Below are positions 10,263-21,597 of a stretch of DNA of 64,000 nt, piece by piece; positions within the stretch are counted from its first letter, which is position 1, and every line of letters starts with the position of its first letter. Location of the stretch: assembly GCA_022606425.2 (NCBI GenBank), contig JAHDVF020001519.1, forward strand, positions 248,001 through 312,000, in the 5' to 3' direction. The notes under the pieces were generated by a model that was not told the origin of the DNA, did not search any database, and saw only the letters and a program-made list of their open reading frames with translations. The translations under genes and the position numbers were made by a program. Source of the DNA: Lepidostoma basale (Eukaryota > Arthropoda > Insecta > Trichoptera > Lepidostomatidae).

Positions 10263-10400
10263 GCGGTAAGTAGAGCAATATCTTTGCGAAATCTTATCAC
10301 CTCGAAGTTTGACGTATTTTGTGATAGTCTGGCTTACCTGAGGGAAGTACTGTCTTTATTATAATTGTACAATATATTTTTTTTATTATTTGTCATCCAT
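10263..10400 (+). pseudogene. Jockey/CR1-like LINE 3' UTR scrap
   Basis: CGTATTTTGTGATAGTCTGG matches 1468-1490 in the 1.15-1.67 kb LINE end. Only this non-coding piece remains. Confidence 0.55.
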
Positions 10401-10459
10401 CTTATGTTTCACGCTCATTCTATTATTTTATTTTGTATTAATTATAAGTGTGTAACTCT

Positions 10460-10885
10460 ACTCTACCTCATGTATGGAAGTGAAGCTTGGAGCTGGCAAA
10501 AGGAGGATGAAAGCAGGATTAACGCCGTAGAAATGAGATCGAATACCGAATGATTAAATAAGATAGAAATGTAAGGCGGATGACTGCATCATGGATAAAA
10601 TTAAAAAAGGATCCTTGAGATGATTTGGACATATGGAACGAATGGATGAGAGAAGAATGGTTAAAAAGTTGTACACAAGCAGTGTGAGTGGAAAATGAAG
10701 CTGAAGACGACCGAGGAAAACATGGCATGACCAAATTAATCAATAACTAAAAGGCGGCCACATTTAAAGTCGGAATAATCGACGTGCGTGAATGGTACGA
10801 TGTATGAATATAGAGGAATCCCATCTTCTCTGCCTACCCTTCCGGGGAAATGGCGTGATGGTTAGTTAGTTAGTTAGTTAGTGTA
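10460..10885 (+). pseudogene. LINE-A copy
   Basis: YGSEAWSWQKEDESRINAVEMRS begins it (10470-10540). After a deletion, ADDCIMDKIKKGSL and FGHMERMDERRM follow, then RPRKTWHDQINQ. The 3' end is GGCGTGATGG plus five TTAG units. Confidence 0.85.
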
Positions 10886-12040
10886 ACTCTTACTTGTACT
10901 CGTATATTTAATGGATTGGAATATAATTCTGTAATGCTTTGGATATATTTAAATAAATAAATAAATTATATATGAAATAACTGTACATTTTTATTTTAGA
11001 ACTACTATAATTAAATCAATAAAAAGCGTTTTATGAGGAAAAAATAAATGCTCTTTCATAGTCCATATATCCAAATAGTCCACAATCGGTCTGTCAGAAC
11101 AGATCACTAATTTATTTAATACAATCTGTGAAACGTCTTCTTTGATTGAATTATTAAATATAAAACGTTGCCTAACATTAAAAGGTTGCCAATAAAATGA
11201 GAGTGATGACGTCACGAAATATTCAGAATGCGAATAAATCCGTCAGTACAATAATTACATTACTTAAAAGTTGGAACATTTGTGACAAATGGTTCAAAGA
11301 TGTCAATATCGTTCCGTATTTTGAAAAAAAAATCCAAGACACATCACAAAACAAACTGAACTGAAACTGAAAGTAATTTATATCAATGTTTCGTTTTCAT
11401 TAAAATACAGGAGGCGTTTAAAACCAAATTTTCCAACCACCCTCGGATTTCATCATTCAAGGATGCCTTATAAAAGATCATGTTGGTAGGGTGAAAGGAC
11501 AATAAAGAAAACCCGAAAATTGTCAAGGGTTCCTGAAAGGACAGCATTACGTTTCCTTTTGAAGGCTCTATTTTTTCAGGCAAAAGATCTTTTTTTTGTT
11601 TACATAAACATACCTTATCCAGGATCTCTATTCACCCCTACAAGTGTTTGTGATATTTATTTTGTATTTCATCCCCAGATCTTGACAAATAATAACAGTA
11701 CTTTTTGAAAATTTATATTATACAAGATATGGTTCACTCCTTTATATTCCGGCTTTTGCTAAGGCGTCTGGGTTTAACAACTGACAAGTCCTATATGAAT
11801 TAATACACTTTATTCAAGATTCAAGTTTTTGTATTGTTTAAGAACAATACAAAGATGTTTAAAGCCCAATTTTCTCAAGTATGTACGTATTTTAATGTTT
11901 TTTTGTAATATTGGGGGATTAAGATGGTTTTAATTTTTAAAACTAACTTACTTACATGTTTTCTGAAATCCGTAATTTCTTATTATTGGATAATGATATT
12001 TTTTTGGAATACCACGTCACCAGTCTGTCGATGCTTGGAA
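10886..12040. other. Unassigned AT-rich sequence
   Basis: No coding domain or family recognised. A CRE-like TGACGTCA octamer lies near 11206; it is probably chance. Confidence 0.35.
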
Positions 12041-12044
12041 GCCT

Positions 12045-12105
12045 GACCTGAATGATGGCGTTATGAACAAAATAATGAAAGGATCATTAAGATGGTTTGG
12101 ACATC
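12045..12105 (+). pseudogene. LINE-A scrap
   Basis: GAATGATGGCGTTATGAACA then AAATAATGAAAGGATC: the NDGVMNKIMKGSLRWFGH block only, cut by IE-1. Confidence 0.75.
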
Positions 12106-12352
12106 ATTGGATCATGGCGCTAGTGTAGATTGACCTAAAAATTTGAAGTTATTTAAAAATAGTAGCATATATACAAGTTCCAAAAATTTGTCAGACATGG
12201 TGGTCGTAAGAAGGGCGGAATGGGGAATGTTGATAACATAAAGTGATCGCTTAACCAATTACAAGTCATTAGTCCTGTAAACGCCTCGACTACCATATTC
12301 TGTTTCCAAAAAAACTACATCTTTGTCTCTATTGATATACAATTAATATATT
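12106..12352 (-). mobile_element. IE-1, truncated copy 2
   Basis: Minus-strand IE-1 from GATGGCGCTAGTGTAG through TTGTCAGACATGGTGG to TCTATTGATATACAATTAAT. Abuts the LINE-A scrap directly. Confidence 0.7.
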
Positions 12353-12594
12353 TTTTTTATATGAATGATTTCAGATAAAGCTGTAAACAGTTATAAAAGT
12401 CACCGCATTATGGAACAGGTTCCAACAGATATGGCGATAACTTCACAAACATTTTTTTTTTATTCAAATTCGGGTCAAATCAAGTTTAAACATAATATAA
12501 TAATTTAAAAATTTTGGTTTTATAAAATAAATTAAATGACTGTCATTTTTTTATTATTTAAATACTAGTTTTTTTCATACCTCTGACTTCACCT

Positions 12595-12905
12595 AACCCC
12601 CTTAAAGCCAGAAAGAGTGTCGGACATCGAACAAAAATGGCGCTGGGCAGGCCATATAGCTTCCAGCTTTGACGATAGATGGACAAAACGCCTCCTTTGC
12701 TGGTGTTCCGGAACTGCGACCCGAAACCCAGGACGCGTTCAACTTCAATGGAGGTACGACATTAAAGAGACCGCCGGTACAAAATGGATTTGTGTTGCCC
12801 AGGATCAAAAGACATGTAAGCAAATGAAAGAGACACGTCCAGGAGTGGACGATAATACGATGTATGAGAGGATTTCAGATGCAAGGCAAACATATTAATT
12901 GTGAA
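12595..12905 (+). pseudogene. RTE-like LINE C-terminal fragment
   Basis: The frame 12617-12898 reads QKWRWAGHIASSFDDRWTKR, then LLCWCSGTATRNPGR, QLQWRYDIKETAGTKW, VAQDQKT and ETRPGVDD. Same block order as 3.3-3.8 kb, with the GRPQ box weakened to GRVQ. The frame is open across this short piece. Confidence 0.8.
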
Positions 12906-12944
12906 AAGTTTGAATGAGAAGAACCTGGAGCAGGTGAATTGTTT

Positions 12945-12995
12945 GTAATACCTAATGATGCCACACATCGGTTGGCGAAACAGCTATCGCTACAT
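12945..12995 (+). repeat. FB2 scrap with degenerate hammerhead-like core
   Basis: TAATGATGCCACACATCGG then TTGGCGAAACAGCTATCGC. Stem II and the GAAAC/AGCT block remain; the cleavage triplet is ATC. Confidence 0.5.
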
Positions 12996-13339
12996 TCTCA
13001 AAAATGTAAAAGAAAAAAATGTGATGTCAAAAGAGTGAATATAATTTTTTTGCGTTAAATTTTACGTTTACACATGTCTGTTTATTTTATTGGTTGCTAA
13101 TTTTTATAAATGAATATTTTTTATAAAAGTTTTCTGAATAGTATCAAAGGCTCTGAATAAATGTATACAAATGGGTACTGGAAGGTTTTGCTCAATGCTA
13201 ACTGAACTTTACAATAAATGAGGCGTATATACAGGATGTTTAATACTAAATCATACATAAATACATGAAATTTGTGTAAGAATATATTTAGAGAATATTT
13301 TTCGGTCGGCTAACGAAACTCAAGATTTGTATTTAATAA

Positions 13340-13528
13340 AAACAACAACAAAAAACCATCACGACGTTTCCCCGCAGGGGTGGGCAGAGAGAATGGACCG
13401 CCACACTACTCTATCCTGACAAACCTCTCTAGAATCCTCCACATTTATACAACGAGTCATACACGCATGTCGATTCCTCCGACTTCTAACATGACCAACC
13501 TTTAAAATTTGATTAATTTGGTCATGAT
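13340..13528 (-). pseudogene. LINE-A 3' fragment
   Basis: Minus-strand 3' end (CCATCACGACGTTTCCCCGC) through ARREVCQDR- and RRNRHACMTRCINVE-like blocks to DQINQILKVGH. Ends at the junction with the next element. Confidence 0.85.
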
Positions 13529-13740
13529 GAAAAATGGACAAGGAGACTGCTGACTTGGAGACCGTGGACGGCAAAGAGGAGTGCAGGGCGACATCAACTA
13601 CGGTTTTCTGAACAGACACGTCGGAATAACCTGGATGCAGTCTACACAATACAAAGTGACATGGGAAGCGAATGGAGGAGGCCTTTGTCCAAGAGTGGAC
13701 GGGAATAGACTGAGTAAGAGGAAGAAGAAGAAGATTATAA
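13525..13740 (+). pseudogene. RTE-like LINE 3' fragment
   Basis: GAAAAATGGACAAGGAGACT (EKWTRRLL block) to GAGGCCTTTGTCCAAGAGTG, with a (GAA)n-like tail AGGAAGAAGAAGAAG. It shares GATGA at its edge with the LINE-A fragment, so the two join at a microhomology. Confidence 0.75.
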
Positions 13741-13914
13741 GACTTTATTTCTCTTCACACATACATGTTATGGTTACAATATAATCTTTATAAATGTACA
13801 CAACTTTAATTTGTTCACAATAATATATATTATAATCAAAACATGTCTGTGTGAAGTAAAATAAAGTGTTGTTATTCCAAGTGTAATTATATATATTCAA
13901 ATATTAAATTGATT

Positions 13915-14402
13915 TTACTAACCAACACGCCATCTTCCCGGAGTGGTAGACAGAAGTAATGTACCACCACACTGTTCCTTCCCAAAATTCTCAATTTCCT
14001 AATATTCATACATCGTGTCATGCACGTGAGTCTATTTATCCGACTCCTCAAATGGCCGAAATTTTGATTTGATCGTGCCACGTTTTCCTCGGCCTTCCTC
14101 TTTTTCAAAATTTTATTATATGTCGTTTACATAACTTTTTTTACCATTCATTATTTTCATCTAAATGATATTTACATTATTTTGTTAATAACACTTTCAT
14201 TTTCACTGCATTAGTTTCTTAAATTTACATTTGACACTTTATCACATACAGATCTATCACACAAAGTCTCAAAGATCTGATTTCGAAAGCATTTTTTCTA
14301 TTTGCGTCCTTCTTTTGCCAGTTCCATACTTTACTTCCACACATAAGGGTCAGAATAAGACACCATTGTGCACTGTCGTATAAGCTTTTTTGGATAGGCT
14401 TA
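13915..14402 (-). pseudogene. LINE-A copy
   Basis: Minus strand. CTAACCAACACGCCATCTTC is the 3' end. The VHYFCLPLREDGV frame reflects the CTTCCCGGAG-type end, and the copy extends to the AKKAYTTVHNGVL block near 14390. Frameshifted throughout. Confidence 0.8.
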
Positions 14403-14519
14403 TTAAAATATATAAAAGGATTTTATGAGTTTTGCATAAGAAGATATTTCGCAGTTTATTATTTCATACCTACTCCAAATTTGTATGAAATAATCTAGTG
14501 ACAAAAAGGATCAAAATAT

Positions 14520-14990
14520 ACAAAACATGCGTAAGGCCAATACGGCATTAAGACCAGAGCGGATACCACAAGAACGAATGCCAAGATCTTGGTGGCAGAG
14601 ATGCGGACGCCAAGAACAATAGCAGGCAAGACTCTTCAAGATAGGGTGAGAAACATGACTATCAGCAAAATCTGCAAGGTGGAAGATATTGTCAGATGGG
14701 GTAGACAGCGCAGAAAACACTAATATGCACACGTTCAGAGGATGGATCCCTCCAGAATCCCAAACGCTGTGATGCATCATATTGCTGCTACCGTTCCTCT
14801 AAAAGACCACCAAAATACGTAGAGATAGCTGAGACTGAAATTCCCAAGAATAGCCAGCCTAACAATACAAACAGACTAAGGACCTATTTGGAGAAGAATA
14901 ATAAGAACAAGAGATTTATCTATAAATAGAGGAAGGAACATGTACGCTGTCAGAATGTCACTAAAGCACGATCAATTCGAAAATTCATTT
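14520..14990 (+). pseudogene. Non-LTR C-terminal remnant, type 3 (degenerate)
   Basis: LQDRVRNMTISKICKVEDIV, then RWGRQRRKH and HVQRMDPSRIPNAV. It matches in order the fragment at 30.07-30.42 kb (LGDRVRNTRIREIYEVEDNI). Stops and frameshifts are frequent. Confidence 0.6.
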
Positions 14991-15104
14991 GAAATAACTA
15001 GAATTATTCTCGCCTTAAATTTACGAGTATATTGATTTCCCGCTATATAATTTACAAATTTACAGATCGTGTATTAGTTAAGAATAAATAATTAAATAGT
15101 CCAT

Positions 15105-15402
15105 TGTTTTGGCCGAAACACTATGATACTTCAACATTATTAATTGTTAAAATATAAAACGCTGTTTATGGTATCCCATTTTTACTTCTATTCATTAGTT
15201 GTCCAACTCAATCCAGCAAGAACTTCAAAAATGCTCCCAAAGAAATTATTCAAATTGACATTGGATTAAATGCACATAAAGGTTCGAAAAATCACGAAAA
15301 AAAACGGTGATGTCAACATCGGTTGACGAAACAGCTGGCGTGAAAAATATATGGTGTAGTAATAATATATTGGGATACCATAAATAGCGTTTTATATTGT
15401 GA
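15105..15402. mobile_element. FB2 copy, rearranged
   Basis: AGTCCATTGTTTTGGCCGAA at 15100-15120 and GGTGATGTCAACATCGG, then TTGACGAAACAGCTGGCG, at 15305-15341. The cleavage triplet has become GGC, so the motif is dead here. Confidence 0.6.
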
Positions 15403-15404
15403 CA

Positions 15405-15955
15405 GTTAATAAAAAACTAACTAACTAACCATCACGCCGTCTCTCCGAAGGGGTAGGCAGAAAGAATGGACTGCCACACCTTTCTTTCCTGACATATTTC
15501 TCTCGCTTCCTCAACATTCATGCATCGTGTCATGCACGCGCGTCGATTTCTCTGACTCCTCACATGGCCGACATTCAATATTTGATTTATTTGATCGTGC
15601 CACGTTTTCCTTGGTCTTCCTCTATTTCTGGTACCATTTACATCATTAACATATGATTTTTTCACCATTCTTTCTTCATTCATTCTTTCCATATGTCCAA
15701 ACCATCTTAATGATCCTTTCATTATTTTGTTCATGACACCATCATTCGCACCGCATTCACTTCTTATATTTTCATTCGACACTCTATCATACACATAGTA
15801 TCTCCACTTTCGTCTAAGAGATCTCATTTCTACTGCATTTATTCTACTTTCATCCTTCCTTTGCCAGTTCCATGCTTCGCTTCCATACATAAGGGTCGGT
15901 AGAAGAACACCATTCTGCACTGCCATTCTAGCTTTCATTCTTGCTTATTATTAAT
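15405..15955 (-). pseudogene. LINE-A, well-preserved 3' copy
   Basis: The frame at 15432-15938 (168 aa, minus) is open across the fragment: KARMAVQNGVLLPTLMYGSE, then AWNWQRKDESRINAVEMRSL, NDGVMNKIMKGSLRWFGHME, RGRPRKTWHDQINQILNVGH, RRACMTRCMNVEEAREICQE and ILSAYPFGETA. It lies downstream of the reverse-transcriptase catalytic core, which is absent. The tail is (CTAA)n on the plus strand. The intact frame makes this one of the younger copies. An RTE-like clade is likely but not settled. Confidence 0.9.
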
Positions 15956-16087
15956 CATTACAGTTAATAATTAATCATTATTTATTTATTTATTTATTTA
16001 TTGTTGGTACACAAACAAAGCATCCAATATACAGTAGTGATAAGTAATACAATGTATATTAAAACAGATTAGATACCTCAGTTAGAT

Positions 16088-16620
16088 GTGCACACCAAGA
16101 ACATCACATTGGAAGTTCAACTATCTTGTACCACCCTTTGGTATAAAGAAGCGTCAGGCAAAACAAGACATCTTAAAATAAATAAGCATACAAATTCAGT
16201 AAAACAAAGCTATAGCAAAGGACAAAGAACAAATATACCAATCAGGTATAATAAAACAAGAACACGAGACAAAGAAAAGAAAAATCAAAGTATGATAAAA
16301 AAGAGATATACAAATCAGATAAAACGATACAATAGTATTACATGAAGAAAAAACAATTCACAATTCAATTATATCAAATCAAAATAGGTATAATAAGGCA
16401 AGGTATACTAAAACAATAGCAAGAGACAAAGAAAAAACAAACCAAGTATGATGAAAAAGAGATATGCAAATCGGATAAAACGAGACAATAGCAAAACAAG
16501 ACAATATCTCAGGACAGAGAAAAAGTAAACAAATCAGGTAAGACAAGGCAGTTCACCCAAGATAGGGAAAAAATACAAAAATAGCAAAATAAGAAAAAAT
16601 CACAAATTAAAATCAAGACC
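16088..16620. repeat. A-rich segment with a ~167-bp imperfect duplication
   Basis: GAGACAAAGAAAA, then AAGTATGATRAAAAAGAGAT, CAAATC and GATAAAACGA occur at about 16265-16340 and again at about 16432-16495. The lysine-rich frame at 16088-16345 is a composition effect. Confidence 0.5.
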
Positions 16621-16639
16621 TTAACCAAGCTGTTTAATT

Positions 16640-16730
16640 TTAAATAATTTATGTCGTTCTCCCGACGATATTGAGAAAAATAAACGTAAAAGTGGAAAAA
16701 CAGTTTTTAATTCATAAAAATTCAAGCTGC
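16640..16730 (+). mobile_element. FB5 half-element, decayed
   Basis: CGTTCTCCCGACGATATTGA then GAAAAATAAACG and AAAAACAGTTTTTAATTCAT. The CCGATGA region is present but the GAAAC block is deleted. Confidence 0.45.
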
Positions 16731-16754
16731 TTTAGAAAGAGAAAAGAAAAAATA

Positions 16755-17335
16755 TCTTTAAATTATATTTCGTAATTGACTAACAAAATCAATTTCTCTG
16801 ATACTAGCTTTAAATGATGGCATTGTATCAGAAAATATATCAATTTGCTTACATTTTATGAAATTGTATAATATAATCTGCACATTCTGGTAATGGGATT
16901 AAAGTGAAATATATTCTTTTTAAAGGATTTTCTGTGAAAAGTATTATTGTAGCGTAAATTATATGCGTTTGGAATATCAATCTGAATTTCACTCAGACAA
17001 GAAGAACTCTATAGATACCCATGAAGAATTTTGTATAAACAAACTAGATAAGCAATTTCCCTTCTAGCTTCTAATGTTTTAAGGTGATAATATTCTAGCC
17101 TCATCTCATAGGATCCAAGTGACGAACCAAGATAGAATTTGTATGACAACATACGCAAGAATTTTTTTTGTACTGATTCGATAGTACTAGTGTATTTATT
17201 ATAGTGAGGGTTCCATATGGTTGATCCGTATTCCAGTTTACTTCTTACCAGAGAGTTATACAATGTAATGATAGATGTTCTTACATAATATATAATATTT
17301 TGCACGTTAAATGAATTCAGAGTTACTTACCTAGT
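16755..17335 (-). pseudogene. Jockey-type LINE reverse-transcriptase C-terminus
   Basis: The minus-strand frame 17305-17009 reads TLYNSLVRSKLEYGSTIWNP, then VQKKFLRML, LGSYEMRLEYYHLKTLEARR and LYKILHGYL, the region after the catalytic palm in Jockey/CR1-type enzymes. A stop follows at 17009. Beyond it the same frame continues (IQIDIPN, RKSFKKNIFHFNP), then a frameshift and the end SDTMPSFKASIREIDF before TAA near 16757. So the full C-terminus is present but broken. Confidence 0.85.
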
Positions 17336-17440
17336 TTATCCATGATTTTTTAATACTTCAGACGGTCCGCATTACCAATATTCTGTATCCAAGCGTCTAA
17401 AACAGCATTTCACCATGTTTTGCAATAAAAATATAAGAAC

Positions 17441-17495
17441 CACAGTAGCCAAGGTATATAGAATAATAATTCTATATACCTTGCACAGTAGCCAA
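17441..17495. repeat. Mini-foldback flanked by a 12-bp direct repeat
   Basis: Arms CAAGGTATATAGAAT (17450-17464) and its exact complement (17469-17483) around AATA. CACAGTAGCCAA occurs at 17441-17452 and 17484-17495. Confidence 0.8.
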
Positions 17496-17920
17496 CATAC
17501 GCGATGTTTTTACATAGGCGACACGTTCCTTATATTGCAGTCACAAACGTGGTAACAGTGATTTCACTACACGCGCTTACAGAAATAGAAACATTATAAA
17601 GTGTGCGTTTATTCAGTTTTGCTAACACGTAACCAGTGCGTAATAATTTCTGATAGTTTTAATTATGTTTTTTGTGCTGTGATACCTAGTGCATATCTCT
17701 GCTGGTTAAAATATAATTTGATTTAACATGCTGAGACATGAAATAAGCTTAACAAATCTTGTTATTCAATAATACCCAGAAGGTACCATTCCAATTTTAA
17801 GGTTATATTATTGCGTGCTGCAGAAACATGTGCAACTCTCAGGTAATTTGATATTACGGAAAATAATACTAGAAGTTGGCAGTTGCCTTAACTTGATGAA
17901 TGCAGATATTTAAAAAATAT
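17496..17920. other. Unassigned AT-rich sequence
   Basis: No recognised element. Confidence 0.35.
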
Positions 17921-17924
17921 GTCT

Positions 17925-18330
17925 TCTTCTTCTTCTTTTTGTCCTGTCACACCTCCGTGGTGCATAGGGCCTCAAGGAACCCTCTCCACCCGACTCTATC
18001 GCATGCCTGATGCCTAACATCATCCCAAGTGAGGCCTGCCGCCTTAACCTCGTCCTGCAGGGTTCTTCTCCAGGTGGCTCTAGGTCTGCCTCGCTTTCTC
18101 TTTCCCCCCATAGGGTACCAGTCTAGTGCACCCTGAGCGATGCAGGCTGGGTTCCGTCTCAGAGTGTGACCGATCCACTGCCATTTGCGTCTAGCGACCT
18201 GTTCTCTAATCAGAGATCGAGCATTGGCATCCGCATTTGACACTATTTGGGGCCAATAGATTTTAAATATTGAGCGAAGGCACATATTTATAAACACCTG
18301 GAGTTTACCAATAACGCCCGCGGTAGACTT
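17925..18330 (-). pseudogene. Non-LTR C-terminal remnant, type 4
   Basis: The minus frame 18297-17947 reads RRKWQWIGHTLRRNPACIAQ, ALDWYPMGGKRKRGRPRATW, RRTLQDEVKAAGLTWDDVRH, then ACDRVGWRGFLEALC. This order (W.WIGHTLR, GRP..TWRR, DR..WR.FV.ALC) is a known C-terminal signature of LINE polyproteins in invertebrates. The 3' end is (GAA)n on the minus strand. A second copy is at 38.40-38.90 kb. Confidence 0.8.
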
Positions 18331-18399
18331 CCAAGTCTCACATCCTGTCCTAAAAAATCACATCCATCCTAAAAAATATGTATTATATGTCAATTTAAA

Positions 18400-18668
18400 T
18401 GACTAGGTAGGCTGAGAAGATCTGGACATGTGGAGAGAATGCCGTCGTCTCGGACATCATAGATAACCCTTGATGGACACCGGGGTGGAAGGAGAAGGGG
18501 CCGTGGGTCTAGACTCTGATAGGACGATGAAGTAAGGAAGGACGCTGCATAACTACTACAAATGAGAAACTGAAAGGCTGCAGCAGGTGACAGAAGTGTT
18601 TGGAGATGAGGACTGATGTAGATCAAGGTTTGATTCGAACTTAAGATCAAAGAAGAAGAATAATACAA
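18400..18668 (+). pseudogene. Non-LTR C-terminal remnant, type 5
   Basis: GRLRRSGHVERMPSSRTS then GHRGGRRRGRGSR, ending AAAGAAGAAGAAT. Degenerate, but it has the GH.ERM and RGRP-like order. Confidence 0.55.
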
Positions 18669-18711
18669 TACAAAAAATATCATTCCATTTTGGTGAGTAA
18701 ACTTTTTTTTT

Positions 18712-18990
18712 CTTCTATGATCGCCATAACTTTGTGTTGTAGATGTTTAATGGTTCTTTTTTTATATACTTTGTATTCAACACTCACATTTATTTAAAAT
18801 AAAATTATAAAAAAATCCTCGCAACATCTGTCAAAACTGACCATATTTGTAAACCATTTTATAATATTTTAAAAAATTATAAAATATCTCTTATGAAGTG
18901 CGTGTTAGTTCGAAACATGTTTGATATTTTATTTTTAATAAATGTGAGTTTTGTATACAAAATATATATTAAAAAAACGTTTTATATTTT
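18712..18990. mobile_element. FB1 foldback without IE-1 insertion
   Basis: The left terminus CTATGATCGCCATAACTTTG is followed by TGTTGTAGATG. Arms at 18770-18850 and 18850-18975 fold back. The plus-strand core is decayed (TTATGAAGTGCG, GAAACATGTTT), but AAAATATC and GATATTTT still pair as stem I. Confidence 0.65.
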
Positions 18991-18999
18991 TTTAATTCA

Positions 19000-19260
19000 A
19001 AAATTTCAATAGTCCATTTTTCAACCGAAACACTATGATACCTTAACATTTCAAACTGTTAATGAATAAACTTTTTTTTTTTTATCACAATTGTATTTTA
19101 TTTTACGCGAAAGCTGTTTCATCAGCCTATTTTGACATCGTCCAGTCAACATACAACAGATGATGTCAACATAGGTTGATGAAAAAGCTGTCGTGTAAAA
19201 TAAAATACAATTGTGATACAAAAAACAAAGTTTATTCATTTACAGTTTAAAATTTTCAAT
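19000..19260. mobile_element. FB2 foldback copy
   Basis: ACAATTGTATTTTATTTTAC then GCG on the left is the inverse of GTAAAATAAAATACAATTGT at 19194-19213. Both arms carry the GATGTCAA...GAAAC-like block, with GAAAA replacing GAAAC on the plus strand. Confidence 0.65.
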
Positions 19261-19865
19261 ATATTATAATATATATCGAAGGTTGTCCTTCAAACCTTCA
19301 AATCAAGTTTTGCCAGTTTATACTCGTATATGTACAAAATAAACTGAAGTTTATAAACATTATACCTATTGCAGTAATACATATATACATATAGACCACA
19401 CAACCTTTGAAAGTATCAAATTTATTTGTGAAATATATTATCGTAACCTGATACAGGGCGTAGAGTCGCCCAATACTTTTCATTTTGAATGGTACATAAG
19501 CCGCATGTAGGTATCATTTGTTTTATCTCTAAATGTAAATAGAAGTTCTTTATTAGGATATCGTGATACTTTAAAATGTTCAGCCTGTCTATGATCATAC
19601 ATTTTAGTTAAATATGATATAAAGCTCTGGGTATTCGACACAACGAAATATGGGGAAAATTATTTTCCCTACATTTTTTGTGTTTACTTTATTAGTTATT
19701 GATAACAATAAACTTCGCATTACGAATTCAATATAAGTGACGGATTTCTATCATTGTCAGCGTATTTACATATTATATTTGATAAAGCGTTTGATATGTC
19801 ACTACCACAGAATGTATTGAAATTAAATGAATGAATATTCAATAATCAATATGGAATCTAACACA
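19261..19865. other. Unassigned AT-rich sequence
   Basis: Nothing recognised. Confidence 0.35.
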
Positions 19866-20560
19866 GTTATTCAGAAACTAACTAACTAAATAACCATCAC
19901 GCCGTCTCTCCGAAGGGATAGACAAAACATTAGACCCTTACACTGTTCTTTCCTGACATACTAACATCGTGTCATGCACGCACGTTGATTTCTCAGACTA
20001 ATCACATGGCCGACATTTAATATTTAATTGATTTAATCGTTTCATGTTTTCTTTTGTCTTCTTCTATTATAAATCCCTTAAAGTTGTTTAGATATTCTTT
20101 CTTCACCATTTTATTTTCATTTATTCTATCTGTCTAAGCCATCCAAATAATAATTTTATTATTTTTTTTTTTTTTTTTTTTTTCGTATATACAACAGGTC
20201 GCTTGAACCCAATTACAGTATACAATTTGTTTAAGCTGATATATTGATTCTCGTGACATGTGACAGGTAGCCAATCTATCGCCATTTTATTGTCACGTGA
20301 ATTCTACACCAGACCAAAGACAGTGTGACAATCACACTGCCATCGCCGGGAATCGAACCCGGGACCTACGGTTTGGAAGCCAGAGCTCTTACCACTCTGC
20401 CACGAAGGTCGTCTATACTTCACTTCCATACAAAAGGGTCGGTACAAGGTTGTGCACTGTTATTTTAGCTTTTTTCTAAAGGCTTTTGTTGCGATGACAA
20501 ATTAAAGTGCACCATTGACTTTGTTACCTACATCTATTGTCAATATTTTTCTCCAATTGC
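19866..20560 (-). pseudogene. LINE-A copy interrupted by SINE-1
   Basis: 3' part 19866-20155 (CTAACTAACTAAATAACCAT, then ACGCCG). The 5' part resumes at 20414 with CTTCACTTCCATACAAAAGG and reaches AATATTTTTCTCC near 20552. Compared with complete copies, about 175 bp of LINE between the two parts is missing, so the SINE insertion went with a deletion. Confidence 0.8.
20162..20413 (-). mobile_element. SINE-1, copy 3, near full length
   Basis: On the minus strand: GACGACCTTCGTGGCAGAGT, B box GGTTCGATTCC (20349-20359), body, GTATACTGTAATTGGGTTCA, then an A-run of over 20 (20162-20183). The best-preserved copy. Its long pure A-tail suggests recent retroposition. Confidence 0.9.
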
Positions 20561-20639
20561 CTATAATTTGTGTACCCATTTTTATGAAACTTTCTATATC
20601 CACAGTAGCTTTATTGGTAAAGTTTTTAATAAGATTTTA

Positions 20640-20875
20640 TTATGGTAATCTACACCTTTCTAGAGGTCTTACTCCGGCTGGTCCTGGCAGTATATGGTCT
20701 TGATTATTCTGTTCTCTACGGCTCGGCATATGTGCCCAATCCAAGCTAGGAGACCAGCTATCACGATTCTGATTAAAAAGGGCTACTGAGTCATTGTACG
20801 AATCTCTTGGTCGCTTATGCCTTAAAGATAGAAAGCTCAACAACAGGTCTGGATCCCAAGATCTTTTTTTTTTTT
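20640..20875 (-). pseudogene. Non-LTR C-terminal remnant, type 6
   Basis: Aligns with 25.93-26.18 and 54.86-55.24 kb: CTAGAGGTCTTACTCCGGCT then CTCGGCATATGTGCCCAA. On the minus strand this encodes GH.CR..E.RAI followed by RPLRRPR-type boxes. Ends in an A-run (T-run on plus). Confidence 0.65.
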
Positions 20876-21074
20876 TTTTTTAAAAACCCAATTGGGTTAT
20901 ATGGTTACATTTTTAGATTTTACTATTAATTATGTATTGTTTCAGATATTTTTTATATTGAATTGTAGTGAGATTCCTTGTGTCTTTTAGTAGTTCATTG
21001 TAAAGTTTCAGTCCATTGTATAATATCCTTGATTGTCCTGTCTTAGTTCGTGCATTCTATTTTCAAACCAATAG

Positions 21075-21597
21075 ATTATTTCTAACTAACTAACTAACTA
21101 TCACGCCGTCTCCCCGGAGGGGTAGGCAGAAAGAATGAAACACCACACTGTTCTGTCCTCTCGCTTCCTGTACATTCATACATCTTGTCATGCACGCACG
21201 TCGAGTTCTCCGACTGCAATATTTATGAACACGTGACCGACATGTAATATTTGATTGATTTGATCGTGCCACGTTTTCTTCGGTCTTCTTCTATTTCTTG
21301 ATTCGTTCACGTCGTTTACATACACCTTTATCATTCTGTCTTCACTCATTCTTTCCATCTATCCAAGCCATCTTAAAGACCCTTTCATTATTTTGTTCAT
21401 TACACTTTATTTTGTACCGCATTCACTTATTATATTTGCATTTGACACTCTGTTATATACAGATTTATCACACATTTTTCTTGGAGATCTCATTTCTACT
21501 GCATTTATTCTACTTTCAATCTTCTTTTGCCAGTTCCATGCTTCACTTCCATACATAAGGGTCGGCACAAGAACACCATTATGCACCATTTTTAGGT
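21075..21597 (-). pseudogene. LINE-A copy
   Basis: Four CTAA units, then TCACGCCGTCTCCCCGGAGG. Upstream VHNGVLVPTLMYGSEAWNWQ is intact (21589 downwards). Frameshifts separate the blocks. Confidence 0.85.

Noticed and set aside
10861..10881. Telomeric TTAGG-type repeat
   Set aside because: The unit is TTAG, not TTAGG, and it always directly follows the LINE-A 3' end.
11204..11215. CRE-type TGACGTCA enhancer site
   Set aside because: A single octamer in AT-rich DNA with no gene nearby has no support.
16088..16345. Lysine-rich protein gene
   Set aside because: The frame reflects A-rich repeated DNA; no domain, and the second repeat copy breaks the frame.
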